64,000 nt of DNA from Oleispira sp036960605 (GTDB lineage: Bacteria; Pseudomonadota; Gammaproteobacteria; Pseudomonadales; Oceanobacteraceae): the NCBI GenBank assembly GCA_036960605.1, contig JBALXI010000017.1:1-64000 (forward strand), given 5' to 3'. The notes beneath the pieces were generated by a model that ran no database searches, was not told where the DNA came from, and saw nothing but the letters and a program-made list of their open reading frames with translations. Position 1 is the stretch's first letter. Every line of letters begins with the position of its first letter. The position numbers and the translations under genes were made by a program. Below, one piece after another: positions 51,901-61,284 of the stretch.

Positions 51901-54474
51901 ATGATGAATAGCAGTTCTATCTCCAAGTTTCTATTTTGGCTCATACTGTCCGTTTTTTCCGGAACTAGTTTGCTAATTTCAGCTGTCTATCTGTATTTAA
52001 CTCCGCAACTGCCTGATATTCAATCACTTAAAAATATTGAACTTCAAATCCCGCTCAGAATTTACACTAAAGATGGACAACTCATAAGTGAGTTCGGCGA
52101 ACAAAGAAGAAGACCTCTCGCTTATGAAGAAATCCCTTCACAATTTGTACATGCTCTAATTGCAGCAGAAGATGACCGTTTTTTCCAGCATAACGGTGTC
52201 GATTTAAAAGGACTAACGCGCGCAGCCATACAACTAGTGCGTACCGGCAAGAAAAAATCGGGTGGATCCACCATCACTATGCAGGTGGCAAAAAACTATT
52301 ATCTATCCAGCGAGAAAACCTTCAGCCGTAAATTTACAGAAATTTTATTAGCCTTAAAAATTGAACAAGAACTGTCAAAAGAAGAAATCCTTGAACTTTA
52401 TTTAAATAAAATATATTTGGGCAAGCGCGCCTATGGAATCGAAGCCGCGGCACAAGTTTATTATGGCCGCTCCGTTTCTGAATTAGAATTAGCTCAACTG
52501 GCGATGCTCGCAGGTCTTCCGCAAGCTCCCTCTGCCGCCAATCCGATCAATAACCCTCGGCGCGCAAAAGAACGACGTAACTATGTACTCGCTCGCATGC
52601 ACACCCTGGATTTCATCGATCAACAGCAATTTGACGAGGCTGCCAGTTCAACAATTATTGCTCGCTATCATGGATTAAAATCAGAGGTCGAAGGATCTTA
52701 TATTGCAGAAATGGTACGCCATAAACTTTATCAGCAATACGGCGATGACATTTATAGACTTGGCTTTCGCATTACGACGACATTGAATGGCAAGGCCCAG
52801 ACTCAAGCCAATAATACCCTGCAAGCGGGACTATTAAAATACGATCGAGATCACGGCTTACGCACAAAACCGGATCAAGAATTTTTAAAAGTAACGAAGT
52901 TGCAAATTTTTGACAATGAAACTACGCTCACTTGGCCAACAGAGCTTGATCAGCAACAAGACATCGACTGGCCAATAACGCTTAATGCTTGGCAAGAAAA
53001 ATTAAATAGCAAAGGCCAATACGGATTAATTCACGCAGCGATTGTTGCACAAGTACTAGACACAGGTGCTTGGATTGTCAGCGGACAAAAACAATGGTCA
53101 TGGCTCCCCTTCGAGGGCCTAAAATGGGCCAAACCTTATATCGACGTAAATCGAGTGGGCAAGGAACCCACTAAAGCCAGCGATGTTTTATCTCAGGGGC
53201 AAGTAATCTGGGTAACAGACAGCAAAAAGTCGGGCCTGCAACTTGCGCAGATACCTGAAGTCGAAGGGGCATTAATCTCGATCGATCCTAAGCAAGGTGC
53301 AATTCGTGCTTTAGTAGGAGGTTTTTCTTATAGTCTCAACAAATACAACCGCGCCATTCAGGCAGACCGTCAGCCAGGCTCTGCTTTCAAACCCTTTATT
53401 TACAGCGCCGCGCTCGCCAATGGTTTCACCCCTGCTAGCATTATTAATGATGCTCCCGTGGTATTTAAAGATGCTGGCCTTGAGAAATCTTGGCGTCCAG
53501 AAAATTCCAGTGGCAAGTTTTATGGCCCAACACGTTTACGTGAAGCGCTTTATAAATCTCAGAACTTGGTTTCGATTCGAATTTTAAAGCAAGTCGGCCC
53601 CCGCAGAGCGGTTAACTACATATCACCTTTTGGCTTTCCACGAGAGAAACTTAATAAAGATTTATCCCTTGCTTTGGGCGCATCTGCTGTTACCCCTCTC
53701 GAGCTAGCGACAGGGTATACCGTCCTAGCCAACGGAGGTTTTCAGATAAAACCCTATTTCATTGAGAGGATTGAAGTCGGCAGTGAAGAAGTGCCACGCT
53801 TTGACGCTAATCCAATGCAAGCTTGTTTAGAGTGCGTCATTGAGGATGAAGCTACGAGCGACAACGACACGACGCAGTCACGACAACAGGAAGAACAAGC
53901 CTTACTCGCCTCAATTACGACACCCTTATTAAAAGCTTTAATTCCAGAGCCTGTACCGGCCATTAAACTGGCCCCAAGAGTTATGGATGCCCGCACGCAC
54001 TTCATCATGAACAACATGCTACAGGATGTTATTAAACGCGGTACCGGTAAGCGAGCACTGGCCCTTAAGCGGAATGATTTAGCGGGTAAAACAGGCACTA
54101 CCAATGATCAAAAAGATGCTTGGTTTTCTGGCTATAACCGTGATCTCGTGACGAGTGTCTGGATCGGCTTTGATCAGCCACGTACTTTAGGTCGCTGGGC
54201 ATTTGGCGGCAATACCGCATTGCCAGTTTGGGTAAACTATATGGGGGCAATGCTAAAAGGCAAAGAGCATCGACCTTTCCCACAGCCCGATGGCGTCGTA
54301 AGCGTTCGCATCGATCCTGAGACGGGCCTACTAGCACAACCAGGGCAAAGTAATGCCATCTTCGAACTGTTCAAACAAGAACAAATTCCCGCACGCGACA
54401 GTTCAAAGCCAAGCTCTGACACACTAGACCTTGATGATGACGAAGAAGAGAATTCGCCGCAACTGCTCTTCTAA
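51901..54474 (+). CDS. ponA: Penicillin-binding protein 1A (bifunctional glycosyltransferase/transpeptidase)
   Basis: Class A PBP that builds peptidoglycan. A transmembrane helix (residues 9-31) precedes the glycosyltransferase domain with the catalytic Glu in ALIAAEDDRFFQHNGVD and GGSTITMQVAKN, then an OB-like insertion and the transpeptidase with the serine in RQPGSAFKPF (SxxK), SQN and KTGTTNDQKDAWF. The start is uncertain: a GTG at 51787 and ATG at 51844 extend it without family similarity; ATG at 51901 or 51904 fits relatives and follows the -10 box. Confidence 0.95.
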   Translation: MMNSSSISKFLFWLILSVFSGTSLLISAVYLYLTPQLPDIQSLKNIELQIPLRIYTKDGQLISEFGEQRRRPLAYEEIPSQFVHALIAAEDDRFFQHNGVDLKGLTRAAIQLVRTGKKKSGGSTITMQVAKNYYLSSEKTFSRKFTEILLALKIEQELSKEEILELYLNKIYLGKRAYGIEAAAQVYYGRSVSELELAQLAMLAGLPQAPSAANPINNPRRAKERRNYVLARMHTLDFIDQQQFDEAASSTIIARYHGLKSEVEGSYIAEMVRHKLYQQYGDDIYRLGFRITTTLNGKAQTQANNTLQAGLLKYDRDHGLRTKPDQEFLKVTKLQIFDNETTLTWPTELDQQQDIDWPITLNAWQEKLNSKGQYGLIHAAIVAQVLDTGAWIVSGQKQWSWLPFEGLKWAKPYIDVNRVGKEPTKASDVLSQGQVIWVTDSKKSGLQLAQIPEVEGALISIDPKQGAIRALVGGFSYSLNKYNRAIQADRQPGSAFKPFIYSAALANGFTPASIINDAPVVFKDAGLEKSWRPENSSGKFYGPTRLREALYKSQNLVSIRILKQVGPRRAVNYISPFGFPREKLNKDLSLALGASAVTPLELATGYTVLANGGFQIKPYFIERIEVGSEEVPRFDANPMQACLECVIEDEATSDNDTTQSRQQEEQALLASITTPLLKALIPEPVPAIKLAPRVMDARTHFIMNNMLQDVIKRGTGKRALALKRNDLAGKTGTTNDQKDAWFSGYNRDLVTSVWIGFDQPRTLGRWAFGGNTALPVWVNYMGAMLKGKEHRPFPQPDGVVSVRIDPETGLLAQPGQSNAIFELFKQEQIPARDSSKPSSDTLDLDDDEEENSPQLLF

Positions 54475-54542
54475 TACAAAAGAGTAGGACACATCTCATA
54501 GCCACCGCTAAAGCCTACAAACTTAAAATGTATAAAGTAACA

Positions 54543-54581
54543 GACATAAAAAAACCGGCCTAAGCCGGTTTTTTTTATGTC
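54543..54581. terminator. Bidirectional terminator between ponA and maeB
   Basis: GACAT, seven A and CCGGC (54543-54559) pair with GCCGG, eight T and ATGTC (54564-54581); T-runs on both strands, convergent genes. Confidence 0.93.
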
Positions 54582-54609
54582 TACCAAAAACTCATTAACG
54601 ATCTATTTA

Positions 54610-55872
54610 TTAGATGTCGTCAACAGAGTTCAATGGGTAGTTCGCTGGGTAAGGAAGCTGAGCAACACCAGTATCAACAGCAGCTTTAGCAACAGCAGCT
54701 GCAACCACACCCAATAGACGAGCGTCTGTTGGCTTAGGAATAATGTACTCACGACCCAACTCTAAAGAAGTCAGTTCGTAGGCATCCAATACATCCTGTG
54801 GAACAGGCTCTTTTGCCAAGCTAGCAATTGCGTAAGCAGCCGCCAACTTCATCTCTTCGTTAATAACAGTAGCGCGAACGTCTAAAGCACCACGGAAGAT
54901 GAATGGGAAACCAAGAACGTTGTTCACCTGGTTAGGGAAATCAGAACGGCCAGTCGACATAATCAAGTCATCACGAACTTCGTGCGCAAGCGCAGGAGCG
55001 ATTTCTGGATCAGGGTTAGAACAAGCGAAAACGATTGGGTTTGGCGCCATCTTTTTCAACAATTCAGGAGCCAGCAAGTTAGGACCTGAAAGACCTAGGA
55101 AGATGTCAGCACCTTCCATTGCATCAGCCAAAGTACGCTTGTCAGTATCAACAGCGAACATTGCTTTATATTGGTTAAGATCGTCACGGCCTGAATGGAT
55201 CACGCCTTTACGGTCACACATAAAGATGTTCTGAGGATTCATACCTGCAAGAATCAACAACTTAGAACAAGAGATCGCAGCAGCACCGGCACCAAGTACA
55301 GTCATGGTCGCATCAGCAAGCGTCTTACCTTGAATTTCCAAGGCATTGATCATACCCGCAACCGTTACGATAGCAGTACCGTGTTGGTCATCATGGAAAA
55401 CAGGGATTGAACACTGCTCGATCAAAGTACGTTCGATTTCAAAACACTCAGGTGCTTTGATATCTTCAAGGTTAATACCACCAAAGGTATTAGCGATGCG
55501 GCGAACAGTATCAATGAAAGCTTGTGGGCTTTCAGATTCAACTTCGATATCGATAGAATCAACACCCGCAAAACGCTTGAATAATAGAGACTTACCTTCC
55601 ATCACTGGCTTAGATGCCAATGGTCCAAGGTTACCAAGACCTAAAATTGCAGAACCATCAGTAATAACAGCAACAAGGTTGCCCTTAGCTGTATAACGGT
55701 ATGCATCTTCTGGGTTGGCTGCAATTGCTTTAACCGGCTCAGCAACACCTGGGCTGTAGGCTAGGGCTAAATCACGAGCTGTTTGAGCAGGAGTAGTCAG
55801 TTCAACACTGATTTTACCTGGCTTAGGAAACTCATGATAATCGAGGGCAGCTTGCTTCATATCTTCAGACAT
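54610..55872 (-). CDS. maeB: Malic enzyme (NAD(P)-dependent, short form)
   Basis: Decarboxylates malate to pyruvate. LTTPAQTARDLALAYSPGVAEP is the family start, followed by YTAKGNLVAVITDGSAILGLGN, the metal-site FGGINLEDIKAPECF, PVFHDDQHGTAIV and dinucleotide-binding VLGAGAAAISCSKLL. At 420 residues it lacks the phosphotransacetylase-like C-terminal domain of E. coli MaeB, as in Pseudomonas. It neighbours ponA, an arrangement seen in Pseudomonas. Cofactor preference is not decided. Confidence 0.92.
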   Translation of the reverse strand: MSEDMKQAALDYHEFPKPGKISVELTTPAQTARDLALAYSPGVAEPVKAIAANPEDAYRYTAKGNLVAVITDGSAILGLGNLGPLASKPVMEGKSLLFKRFAGVDSIDIEVESESPQAFIDTVRRIANTFGGINLEDIKAPECFEIERTLIEQCSIPVFHDDQHGTAIVTVAGMINALEIQGKTLADATMTVLGAGAAAISCSKLLILAGMNPQNIFMCDRKGVIHSGRDDLNQYKAMFAVDTDKRTLADAMEGADIFLGLSGPNLLAPELLKKMAPNPIVFACSNPDPEIAPALAHEVRDDLIMSTGRSDFPNQVNNVLGFPFIFRGALDVRATVINEEMKLAAAYAIASLAKEPVPQDVLDAYELTSLELGREYIIPKPTDARLLGVVAAAVAKAAVDTGVAQLPYPANYPLNSVDDI

Positions 55873-56039
55873 TTTGCTCTTCCAATTGCGTAATAATTAG
55901 GTGGAGAGGATAGCGTAAGCCAAACCCAAATTTGACTCACATAAAAAGTAGGACATTAAATACCAAAATTCGGCCGAAAAATCCAGCAAAGCGAACAAAA
56001 TCGACTAATTTCGAGTCGATTTTTGCTACCGATCAGGAA

Positions 56040-57461
56040 TTAGCTGTTCGCAGAGAAAATTGTCTCCAAATGCTCGTTAATAAATCGACGCTTTGGATCA
56101 AGTCGCTCACGCACCTCTTTGAAGGCTTCCCATTGTGGATAAAGCGCGGCAAATTCTTGCTCAGTCTTGGTATGCACCTTGCCCCAATGTGGGCGGCCTT
56201 GATAGCGATCAAAGATCGCTTCCATTTCGGCGAAATAAGGCACATACGGTTTATCATGAAAATTGTGCACCGAGATCGAGGCGCCTGCACGCTGATAAAA
56301 CTGACTCAGCCAGATATCGTCCTCGCCAACATATCGATATTCAATCGGGAAAATAATATCGATATCTTTTTCTTTGATAGTATTCAACACTTCACGGAAA
56401 CACGCCAAACCATCTTCCGCAGGCACCGTATATTCCATTTCGTTAAAACGCATATCACGCACGTTGCCAAAAATATGATTCCATTGACCATAACGCTCTT
56501 CAACGCCAACCGTACGCGGTGCAATACTCATCACTGCGCCTCGCAAGAAAGGCATCATATCGATCACATCGGCTAAGGTGCGGAACGTTTCATAAGCATC
56601 GCCACTCACCGCCTCACCTTGTTTAGCATCCGACTCCTCTTTACTCACTTCTTCAAATTCGATCAATAGCATGTGATTGGCATGAGGAAGGCCATAAGCT
56701 TCGAAATGACGCTTCTCTAAACGTAACGTTTCCATTTTCTGAAATGCTTCCTCAATCGGCAGCATTTCAGAGCGTTCTTTCAGATAATATGAATCTCGCA
56801 TCTGCATAGTGATGTCAGTAATAATACCTAAAGAACCGATATTACAGCGAGCCGCATCAAATACATCTTTGTTTTCAGTCGCGCTGCACTTCAAGACTTC
56901 GCCACTTGCCGTTACCAGAGTCAGGCCCGTCACATAGCTTGATAGCGAACCAAAATTCTGCCCAGTACCGTGAGTTGAAGTCGCAATCGCACCTGCAAGT
57001 GCCTGAGTATTAATATCAGGCATATTGATCATGCCGAGATTATTTTCCCAAAGCTCATCCCCTAAGGCAGCTAAACGCGTGCCAGCACCGGCAGTCACTT
57101 CCTTCGTTTCAGTATTAATATTACTAATACCGCGAAAGCGTGCCATTGATAACAAAGTTTCATTCGTGGGTACCAACCCACTGAAACTATGGCCAGCCCC
57201 TACCGCTCGAATCTTGCCGTCGCTTTCTTTCAATAGCTTGGTCAGCGCATCAATATTACGGGGACGTGCCCGCTCTGCTGGATAGCTCACTTGATTACCC
57301 GACCAATTCGACCAAGGCATAATGCCATCAATTGATTGTGGGCCTGCGGCTTTCTCTGGTGCACTGCTACAACCGGAAGATCCTGCCATACCCGCGATAA
57401 TACCTACACCTGTCGCTTTCAGGGCATGGCGGCGGCTAAATTTTAAACTTTTAATATCCAT
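56040..57461 (-). CDS. Tat-exported FAD-linked aldonolactone oxidase/dehydrogenase
   Basis: Related to L-gulonolactone and D-arabinono-1,4-lactone oxidases. The twin-arginine signal SRRHALKATG (Arg10, Arg11) is followed by GSSGC, a possible lipobox (Cys31). The FAD domain has RAVGAGHSFSG with His91 at the covalent-flavin position, and GAIATSTHGTG; the C-terminal ALO domain carries RPHWGKVH. Its ATG overlaps the stop of the upstream cytochrome c gene (TAATG), so the two probably pass electrons to each other. Substrate unknown. Confidence 0.85.
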   Translation of the reverse strand: MDIKSLKFSRRHALKATGVGIIAGMAGSSGCSSAPEKAAGPQSIDGIMPWSNWSGNQVSYPAERARPRNIDALTKLLKESDGKIRAVGAGHSFSGLVPTNETLLSMARFRGISNINTETKEVTAGAGTRLAALGDELWENNLGMINMPDINTQALAGAIATSTHGTGQNFGSLSSYVTGLTLVTASGEVLKCSATENKDVFDAARCNIGSLGIITDITMQMRDSYYLKERSEMLPIEEAFQKMETLRLEKRHFEAYGLPHANHMLLIEFEEVSKEESDAKQGEAVSGDAYETFRTLADVIDMMPFLRGAVMSIAPRTVGVEERYGQWNHIFGNVRDMRFNEMEYTVPAEDGLACFREVLNTIKEKDIDIIFPIEYRYVGEDDIWLSQFYQRAGASISVHNFHDKPYVPYFAEMEAIFDRYQGRPHWGKVHTKTEQEFAALYPQWEAFKEVRERLDPKRRFINEHLETIFSANS

Positions 57462-57769
57462 TATTGAGCCTTATCTGCAGACATGTAATCAATCAAATCA
57501 ACTAAATCTTCTTTCGTACAATCACTGCACATGCCCAGCGGAGGCATACCTTTAAAGCCACTAATGGCATTCGCCAGCAATGTCTCCTTACCTTTGGCTA
57601 AACGCTCAGCCCAAGCTTCTGCATCAAAAGCTTTTGGCGCGTCGCCCACGCCAGCGCCATGACAAATATTGCAACTGGTTTGATAAAGTTCAACCGTAAA
57701 GGGGTCAATCGCCCAGCTAGATAGGCTGGCAAAGCTTAGCAATGCCGCAAGAATAAGTTTGCGTCTCAT
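57461..57769 (-). CDS. Small periplasmic cytochrome c (c5-like)
   Basis: Electron-carrier protein. A signal peptide (residues 1-20, ending SSWA) precedes the heme motif CNICH (33-37); Met75 in KGMPPLG is the likely axial ligand, and Cys81/Cys84 in MCSDC resemble the disulfide of cytochrome c5. Length 102. It is the likely electron acceptor of the adjacent flavin enzyme, which starts within its stop codon. Confidence 0.88.
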   Translation of the reverse strand: MRRKLILAALLSFASLSSWAIDPFTVELYQTSCNICHGAGVGDAPKAFDAEAWAERLAKGKETLLANAISGFKGMPPLGMCSDCTKEDLVDLIDYMSADKAQ

Positions 57770-57890
57770 AGACTTCTCACAGAAGGTTCAATCGATAATT
57801 TTTATAGTTGTACGAAAGTACCAAACAAATAGGGGTTAAATCAAGCTTTCGCTCCACTCAACCCTATTTTTGCAACTAATTAGGGGGATA

Positions 57891-59231
57891 TTATGGCTTC
57901 GTGCGATCAGGTAAAGTCCATTCTACGCACAAGCCCGAATCAGCAATATTGTTTGCCTTCACATCACCATGATGCATATCTAGAATGCGCTTCACCATCG
58001 CTAAACCTATTCCGTAACCACCACCATAACCACTAACCGCATGATTTCGTGACTGATCAGCCTGTGTGAATGGGGCAAAGATATCTTGCAGTTGATCTTC
58101 ACTCACACCAGGTCCCTGATCACACATTTTAAAGGTAAGTTGCTGATCCGCTCGATTCAAACTTAAAGTTAATATGCCACCCTCCGGGCTAAACCGGATC
58201 GCATTACGTAAAACGTTATCAAAAGCCCTCTGCATCAATACCGCATCAACAGCGTAAAATACTTCATCGTCTTGCAGTTGCCATTCAACGGTCAAATGCT
58301 TAGCGCCCAATTCCAATTCAGCATCTTGTAACCAGGTCTTAAACAACTTAACTAGGTCCAGCTTCTCGGTGATCAACTCACCTTCTTGCTGTAATTTCGC
58401 CAAATCCAGAATTTGAGTCACGAGATTTGCGACCTGACCAGAAGCCCGCTCAATCCTATCGTGCTCAGCCTGCAAAGCATTACCTGCATCTTTCTTACGA
58501 GCGATGCCTAACGCAATCTGCAAGCGTGTCAAAGGGGATCGTAATTCATGTGATACATCGCGTAATAACTGACGATGACTTTGTAAAAGGCGCTGCAGAG
58601 AATCTGCCATTTCAACGAACTCTACCGATAAGTCGCCCAGTTCATCGCCACGATTAAGGTTGGAGCGCAATTCAGAGATATCAAAATCTCCGGCCGTCAA
58701 TTTTTTAGCCGCTTGCTGCAAGCGACGAATAGGGCTAGTAAGGTGCCATGCAAGCAGGCCACACAAGAGTGAAACCATCACGACGACAAGAAAGGGAATG
58801 AGCCAGCGCTCACCTTCATCCAAAGAATGGCGCCAATGATAACGACTCACTGCAATGTAAATTTTATCCCTATGAACCAAAGGCCCCATCATCACGAAAC
58901 CATCTTCTTGGCCCCATAAAGAATGCTGCTCAGCCACCGCATGCTCATAAAATTCAGCAATATCACGAGGGATATCATTTAACTGAGACTCCTCAAACTT
59001 AACAATATTCCAACCGGGTTCTAAGCTGGCCCACAAACCCCGCTTCTTTATTTTTAACGGCTGCCTATTTTCAATAATCCGCTGTAATAACATCTGTTCC
59101 TGCATCTGAAGCGGGCGATGGTAATCATCCTGTAGCCATTGAAAAGATAGCGTTGCGACTGTCATGCAGACAACAACTACGATCCAAAACCAAAGAAAAA
59201 TCTTAATAAATAACGAGTTACGCCAGCGCAT
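57891..59231 (-). CDS. Sensor histidine kinase (CpxA/RstB-like)
   Basis: Two-component sensor in the inner membrane. Transmembrane helices at about 8-28 and 140-160 flank a periplasmic domain; HAMP (LTSPIRRLQQAAKKLTAGD, about 160-215), dimerisation domain with the phosphorylated His in DVSHELRSPLTRLQ, and an ATPase domain with NAIRFSPEGG, DQGPGVSEDQL and GGGYGIGLAMVKRI follow. Length 446. It lies 39 bases after its regulator gene. The stimulus is unknown; envelope stress is a guess from CpxA resemblance. Confidence 0.9.
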   Translation of the reverse strand: MRWRNSLFIKIFLWFWIVVVVCMTVATLSFQWLQDDYHRPLQMQEQMLLQRIIENRQPLKIKKRGLWASLEPGWNIVKFEESQLNDIPRDIAEFYEHAVAEQHSLWGQEDGFVMMGPLVHRDKIYIAVSRYHWRHSLDEGERWLIPFLVVVMVSLLCGLLAWHLTSPIRRLQQAAKKLTAGDFDISELRSNLNRGDELGDLSVEFVEMADSLQRLLQSHRQLLRDVSHELRSPLTRLQIALGIARKKDAGNALQAEHDRIERASGQVANLVTQILDLAKLQQEGELITEKLDLVKLFKTWLQDAELELGAKHLTVEWQLQDDEVFYAVDAVLMQRAFDNVLRNAIRFSPEGGILTLSLNRADQQLTFKMCDQGPGVSEDQLQDIFAPFTQADQSRNHAVSGYGGGYGIGLAMVKRILDMHHGDVKANNIADSGLCVEWTLPDRTKP

Positions 59232-59270
59232 AGCAGTGCCTAATCAGAGTGTCTAAAATCGGTCAGCCGA

Positions 59271-59957
59271 TTAGTCTTGAACGAGAATGTAGCCTTGGCC
59301 ACGAACCGTCTTAATATAAGCTTTGCCATCATTACGCTCACCGAGTTTCTTGCGCAAATTACTCACATGCATATCGATACTGCGGTCAAAAGCACTCAAG
59401 CGACGACCTAGTGCACTTTGTGATAACACTTCTTTATCGACCACTTCACCGGCACTTTCTAATAGCGTCAGCAACACGCCAAATTCAGCCCCCGTCAACT
59501 CAACCTCTTCGTTATTCAGTTTTACACTGCGAGTAGCTTTATGCAGCTTCAGCTCATCGACCTGTATCCAAGTATTAGCGACTTTAGGCTGACCCGCTTC
59601 GATACGACGAAACAGTGCCTTAATACGAGCCACCAGCTCATGATGATGATAAGGCTTAGGGATATAGTCATCCGCGCCATGCTCCAAACCTAAAACGCGA
59701 TCAACGCTTTCTCCTCGAGCCGTCAGCATGATAACGGGCAACATAGATTCTGTGCGCAGCTGTTTTAATACATCGAAGCCATTCATTTTTGGCAGCATGA
59801 CATCCAACAAGACCAAATCGTACTTGCCCGTCAACGCGGCGGCTAAACCTGATTCACCGTCATGGCAAACCGACAGCTGATAGCCTTCCATTGCCAAATA
59901 CTCTTGCAACAGCTCGCCCAACTCATAATCATCATCAATTAATAAAATTTGATACAT
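59271..59957 (-). CDS. Response regulator, OmpR family (CpxR/RstA-like)
   Basis: DNA-binding partner of the kinase downstream. Receiver: acidic DDD at 8-10, phosphorylated Asp52 in LVLLDVMLPKMNG, conserved Lys in YIPKPY. The winged-helix output domain contains RSIDMHVSNLRKKLGE and TVRGQGYIL. ATG 59957 has AAAGGTGA 5 bases upstream; the GTG at 59966 lies within that ribosome site and is rejected. Length 228. A CGTGCC/GGCACG hairpin lies in its leader. Confidence 0.92.
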   Translation of the reverse strand: MYQILLIDDDYELGELLQEYLAMEGYQLSVCHDGESGLAAALTGKYDLVLLDVMLPKMNGFDVLKQLRTESMLPVIMLTARGESVDRVLGLEHGADDYIPKPYHHHELVARIKALFRRIEAGQPKVANTWIQVDELKLHKATRSVKLNNEEVELTGAEFGVLLTLLESAGEVVDKEVLSQSALGRRLSAFDRSIDMHVSNLRKKLGERNDGKAYIKTVRGQGYILVQD

Positions 59958-60048
59958 TAAAATCACCTTTAAACACGTGCCATCAATAAGGCACGACTTC
60001 TAAATACACAGTTTCTAACTAAGAGTGTAATGCGAGTCGATAAATAAG

Positions 60049-60069
60049 AGGAAGGGTTTTACCCTTCCT
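60049..60069 (-). terminator. Hairpin after the AI-2E family gene
   Basis: AGGAAGGGT (60049-60057) pairs with ACCCTTCCT (60061-60069) with a TTT loop; 42 bases beyond the stop of the AI-2E family gene; T-run weak. Confidence 0.55.
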
Positions 60070-60110
60070 TACGCTAAATAGAAAAGTCATCAAATTATCA
60101 TCTACGGCAA

Positions 60111-61124
60111 TCAATGACCTAGCAGCACCGCCACCCAGCGATTTTTCTCGCTATTTTCTAACGCAATCTTCACCACCATGGTCAACGGAATAGACAACAG
60201 CATGCCAACTGGGCCAAATATCCAGCCCCAAAATACCAACGAAACAAAAACAACCAAGGTCGATAAGCCCAAAGAGCGCCCCATATAGCGCGGTTCGATC
60301 ACGTTACCAAACACCGTATTGGTGACCATGTATAACACCGCTACCATCAGTGAACTCATCGGCCCTAGCTGAATTAACGCGATCAACATAGGCGGCACCG
60401 CTGCGATAATCGAGCCAATATTGGGAATGAAATTTAATAAGAATGCGATCAGCGCCCACAAGATTGCATAGTCGACGCCCATCAACGCCAGAACACTTCC
60501 CACCACCAAGCCAGTGCCGATACTGACCAAGGTTTTAATTAATAAATAGCGCTGCACTGAATCGCTAAAGCTTTGGAAATGATCCAGCGCCAACGTTTTA
60601 CTGCCCAGTGCTCGTCTTACTTTGTCAGGAAAATCGGATGCTTCGAATAAAATAAATATCACAGAGAACAAAATCAAAAAGGTATTCGTCAGTACGCCGC
60701 CTAAGCCACTAAAAACGGTCGCAACCATTTTCATGGCAGCGCCAGGGTCAATATAATTAGCGAATACGGCCTCATCCACGTCAATTCCAAAACCTTGCAA
60801 GCTGCTAATAATCCCCTGCCCTAATAGCTGTAATTTCTGCTCGTACTCCGGTAAATCCTGATAAAAAGCCGACAAACTACTGCCGATAACAGTGCCTAAG
60901 GTCGCTGCGATAAGAAAAAAGAGCACAACCACCAGCAATACAGATAAGGTTGAAGGCACCCTCTTCGCTTTCAACCAAATCATCAGCGGCGCGCATAAAA
61001 CAGCAATAAAGACGGCCAATAAAAACGGCACAAGCAACTGAGTCGCGGCTTTTAAACCGGCTACGATGATAATAAACGCCGCTATATTGATCATGACATT
61101 ATGATTTACTAAAGGCTTATTCAT
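60111..61124 (-). CDS. AI-2E/PerM family membrane protein
   Basis: Multi-pass membrane protein of the family that includes putative permease PerM and YdiK. About eight hydrophobic segments; PNIGSIIAAVPPMLIAL and GRSLGLSTLVVFVSLVFWGWIFGPVGMLLSIPLTM are typical of the C-terminal half. The ATG 61124 is chosen; a TTG two codons upstream (61130), with AAGGAA before it, is a fair alternative. The name AI-2 exporter should not be taken as proof of function; several members transport ions instead. Confidence 0.87.
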   Translation of the reverse strand: MNKPLVNHNVMINIAAFIIIVAGLKAATQLLVPFLLAVFIAVLCAPLMIWLKAKRVPSTLSVLLVVVLFFLIAATLGTVIGSSLSAFYQDLPEYEQKLQLLGQGIISSLQGFGIDVDEAVFANYIDPGAAMKMVATVFSGLGGVLTNTFLILFSVIFILFEASDFPDKVRRALGSKTLALDHFQSFSDSVQRYLLIKTLVSIGTGLVVGSVLALMGVDYAILWALIAFLLNFIPNIGSIIAAVPPMLIALIQLGPMSSLMVAVLYMVTNTVFGNVIEPRYMGRSLGLSTLVVFVSLVFWGWIFGPVGMLLSIPLTMVVKIALENSEKNRWVAVLLGH

Positions 61125-61284
61125 AGCCAACTTGATTCCTTAAGTTATTTCGTCCAACTGGCTTGCTGCAGCCAACTCATTACTACTTTATTACTATTTA
61201 ACTCAAGCCTTGCTAGTACTTACTCGCAAAGCCATCAATGAATTCTATTCTTTTATCAGCCTGTCTTAACTAAGAAGCACATAC

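Noticed and set aside
55932..56576. A 214-codon open frame on the plus strand
   Set aside because: It lies antisense to the lactone oxidase gene, which has strong motifs and a clear start; its translation shows no domain.
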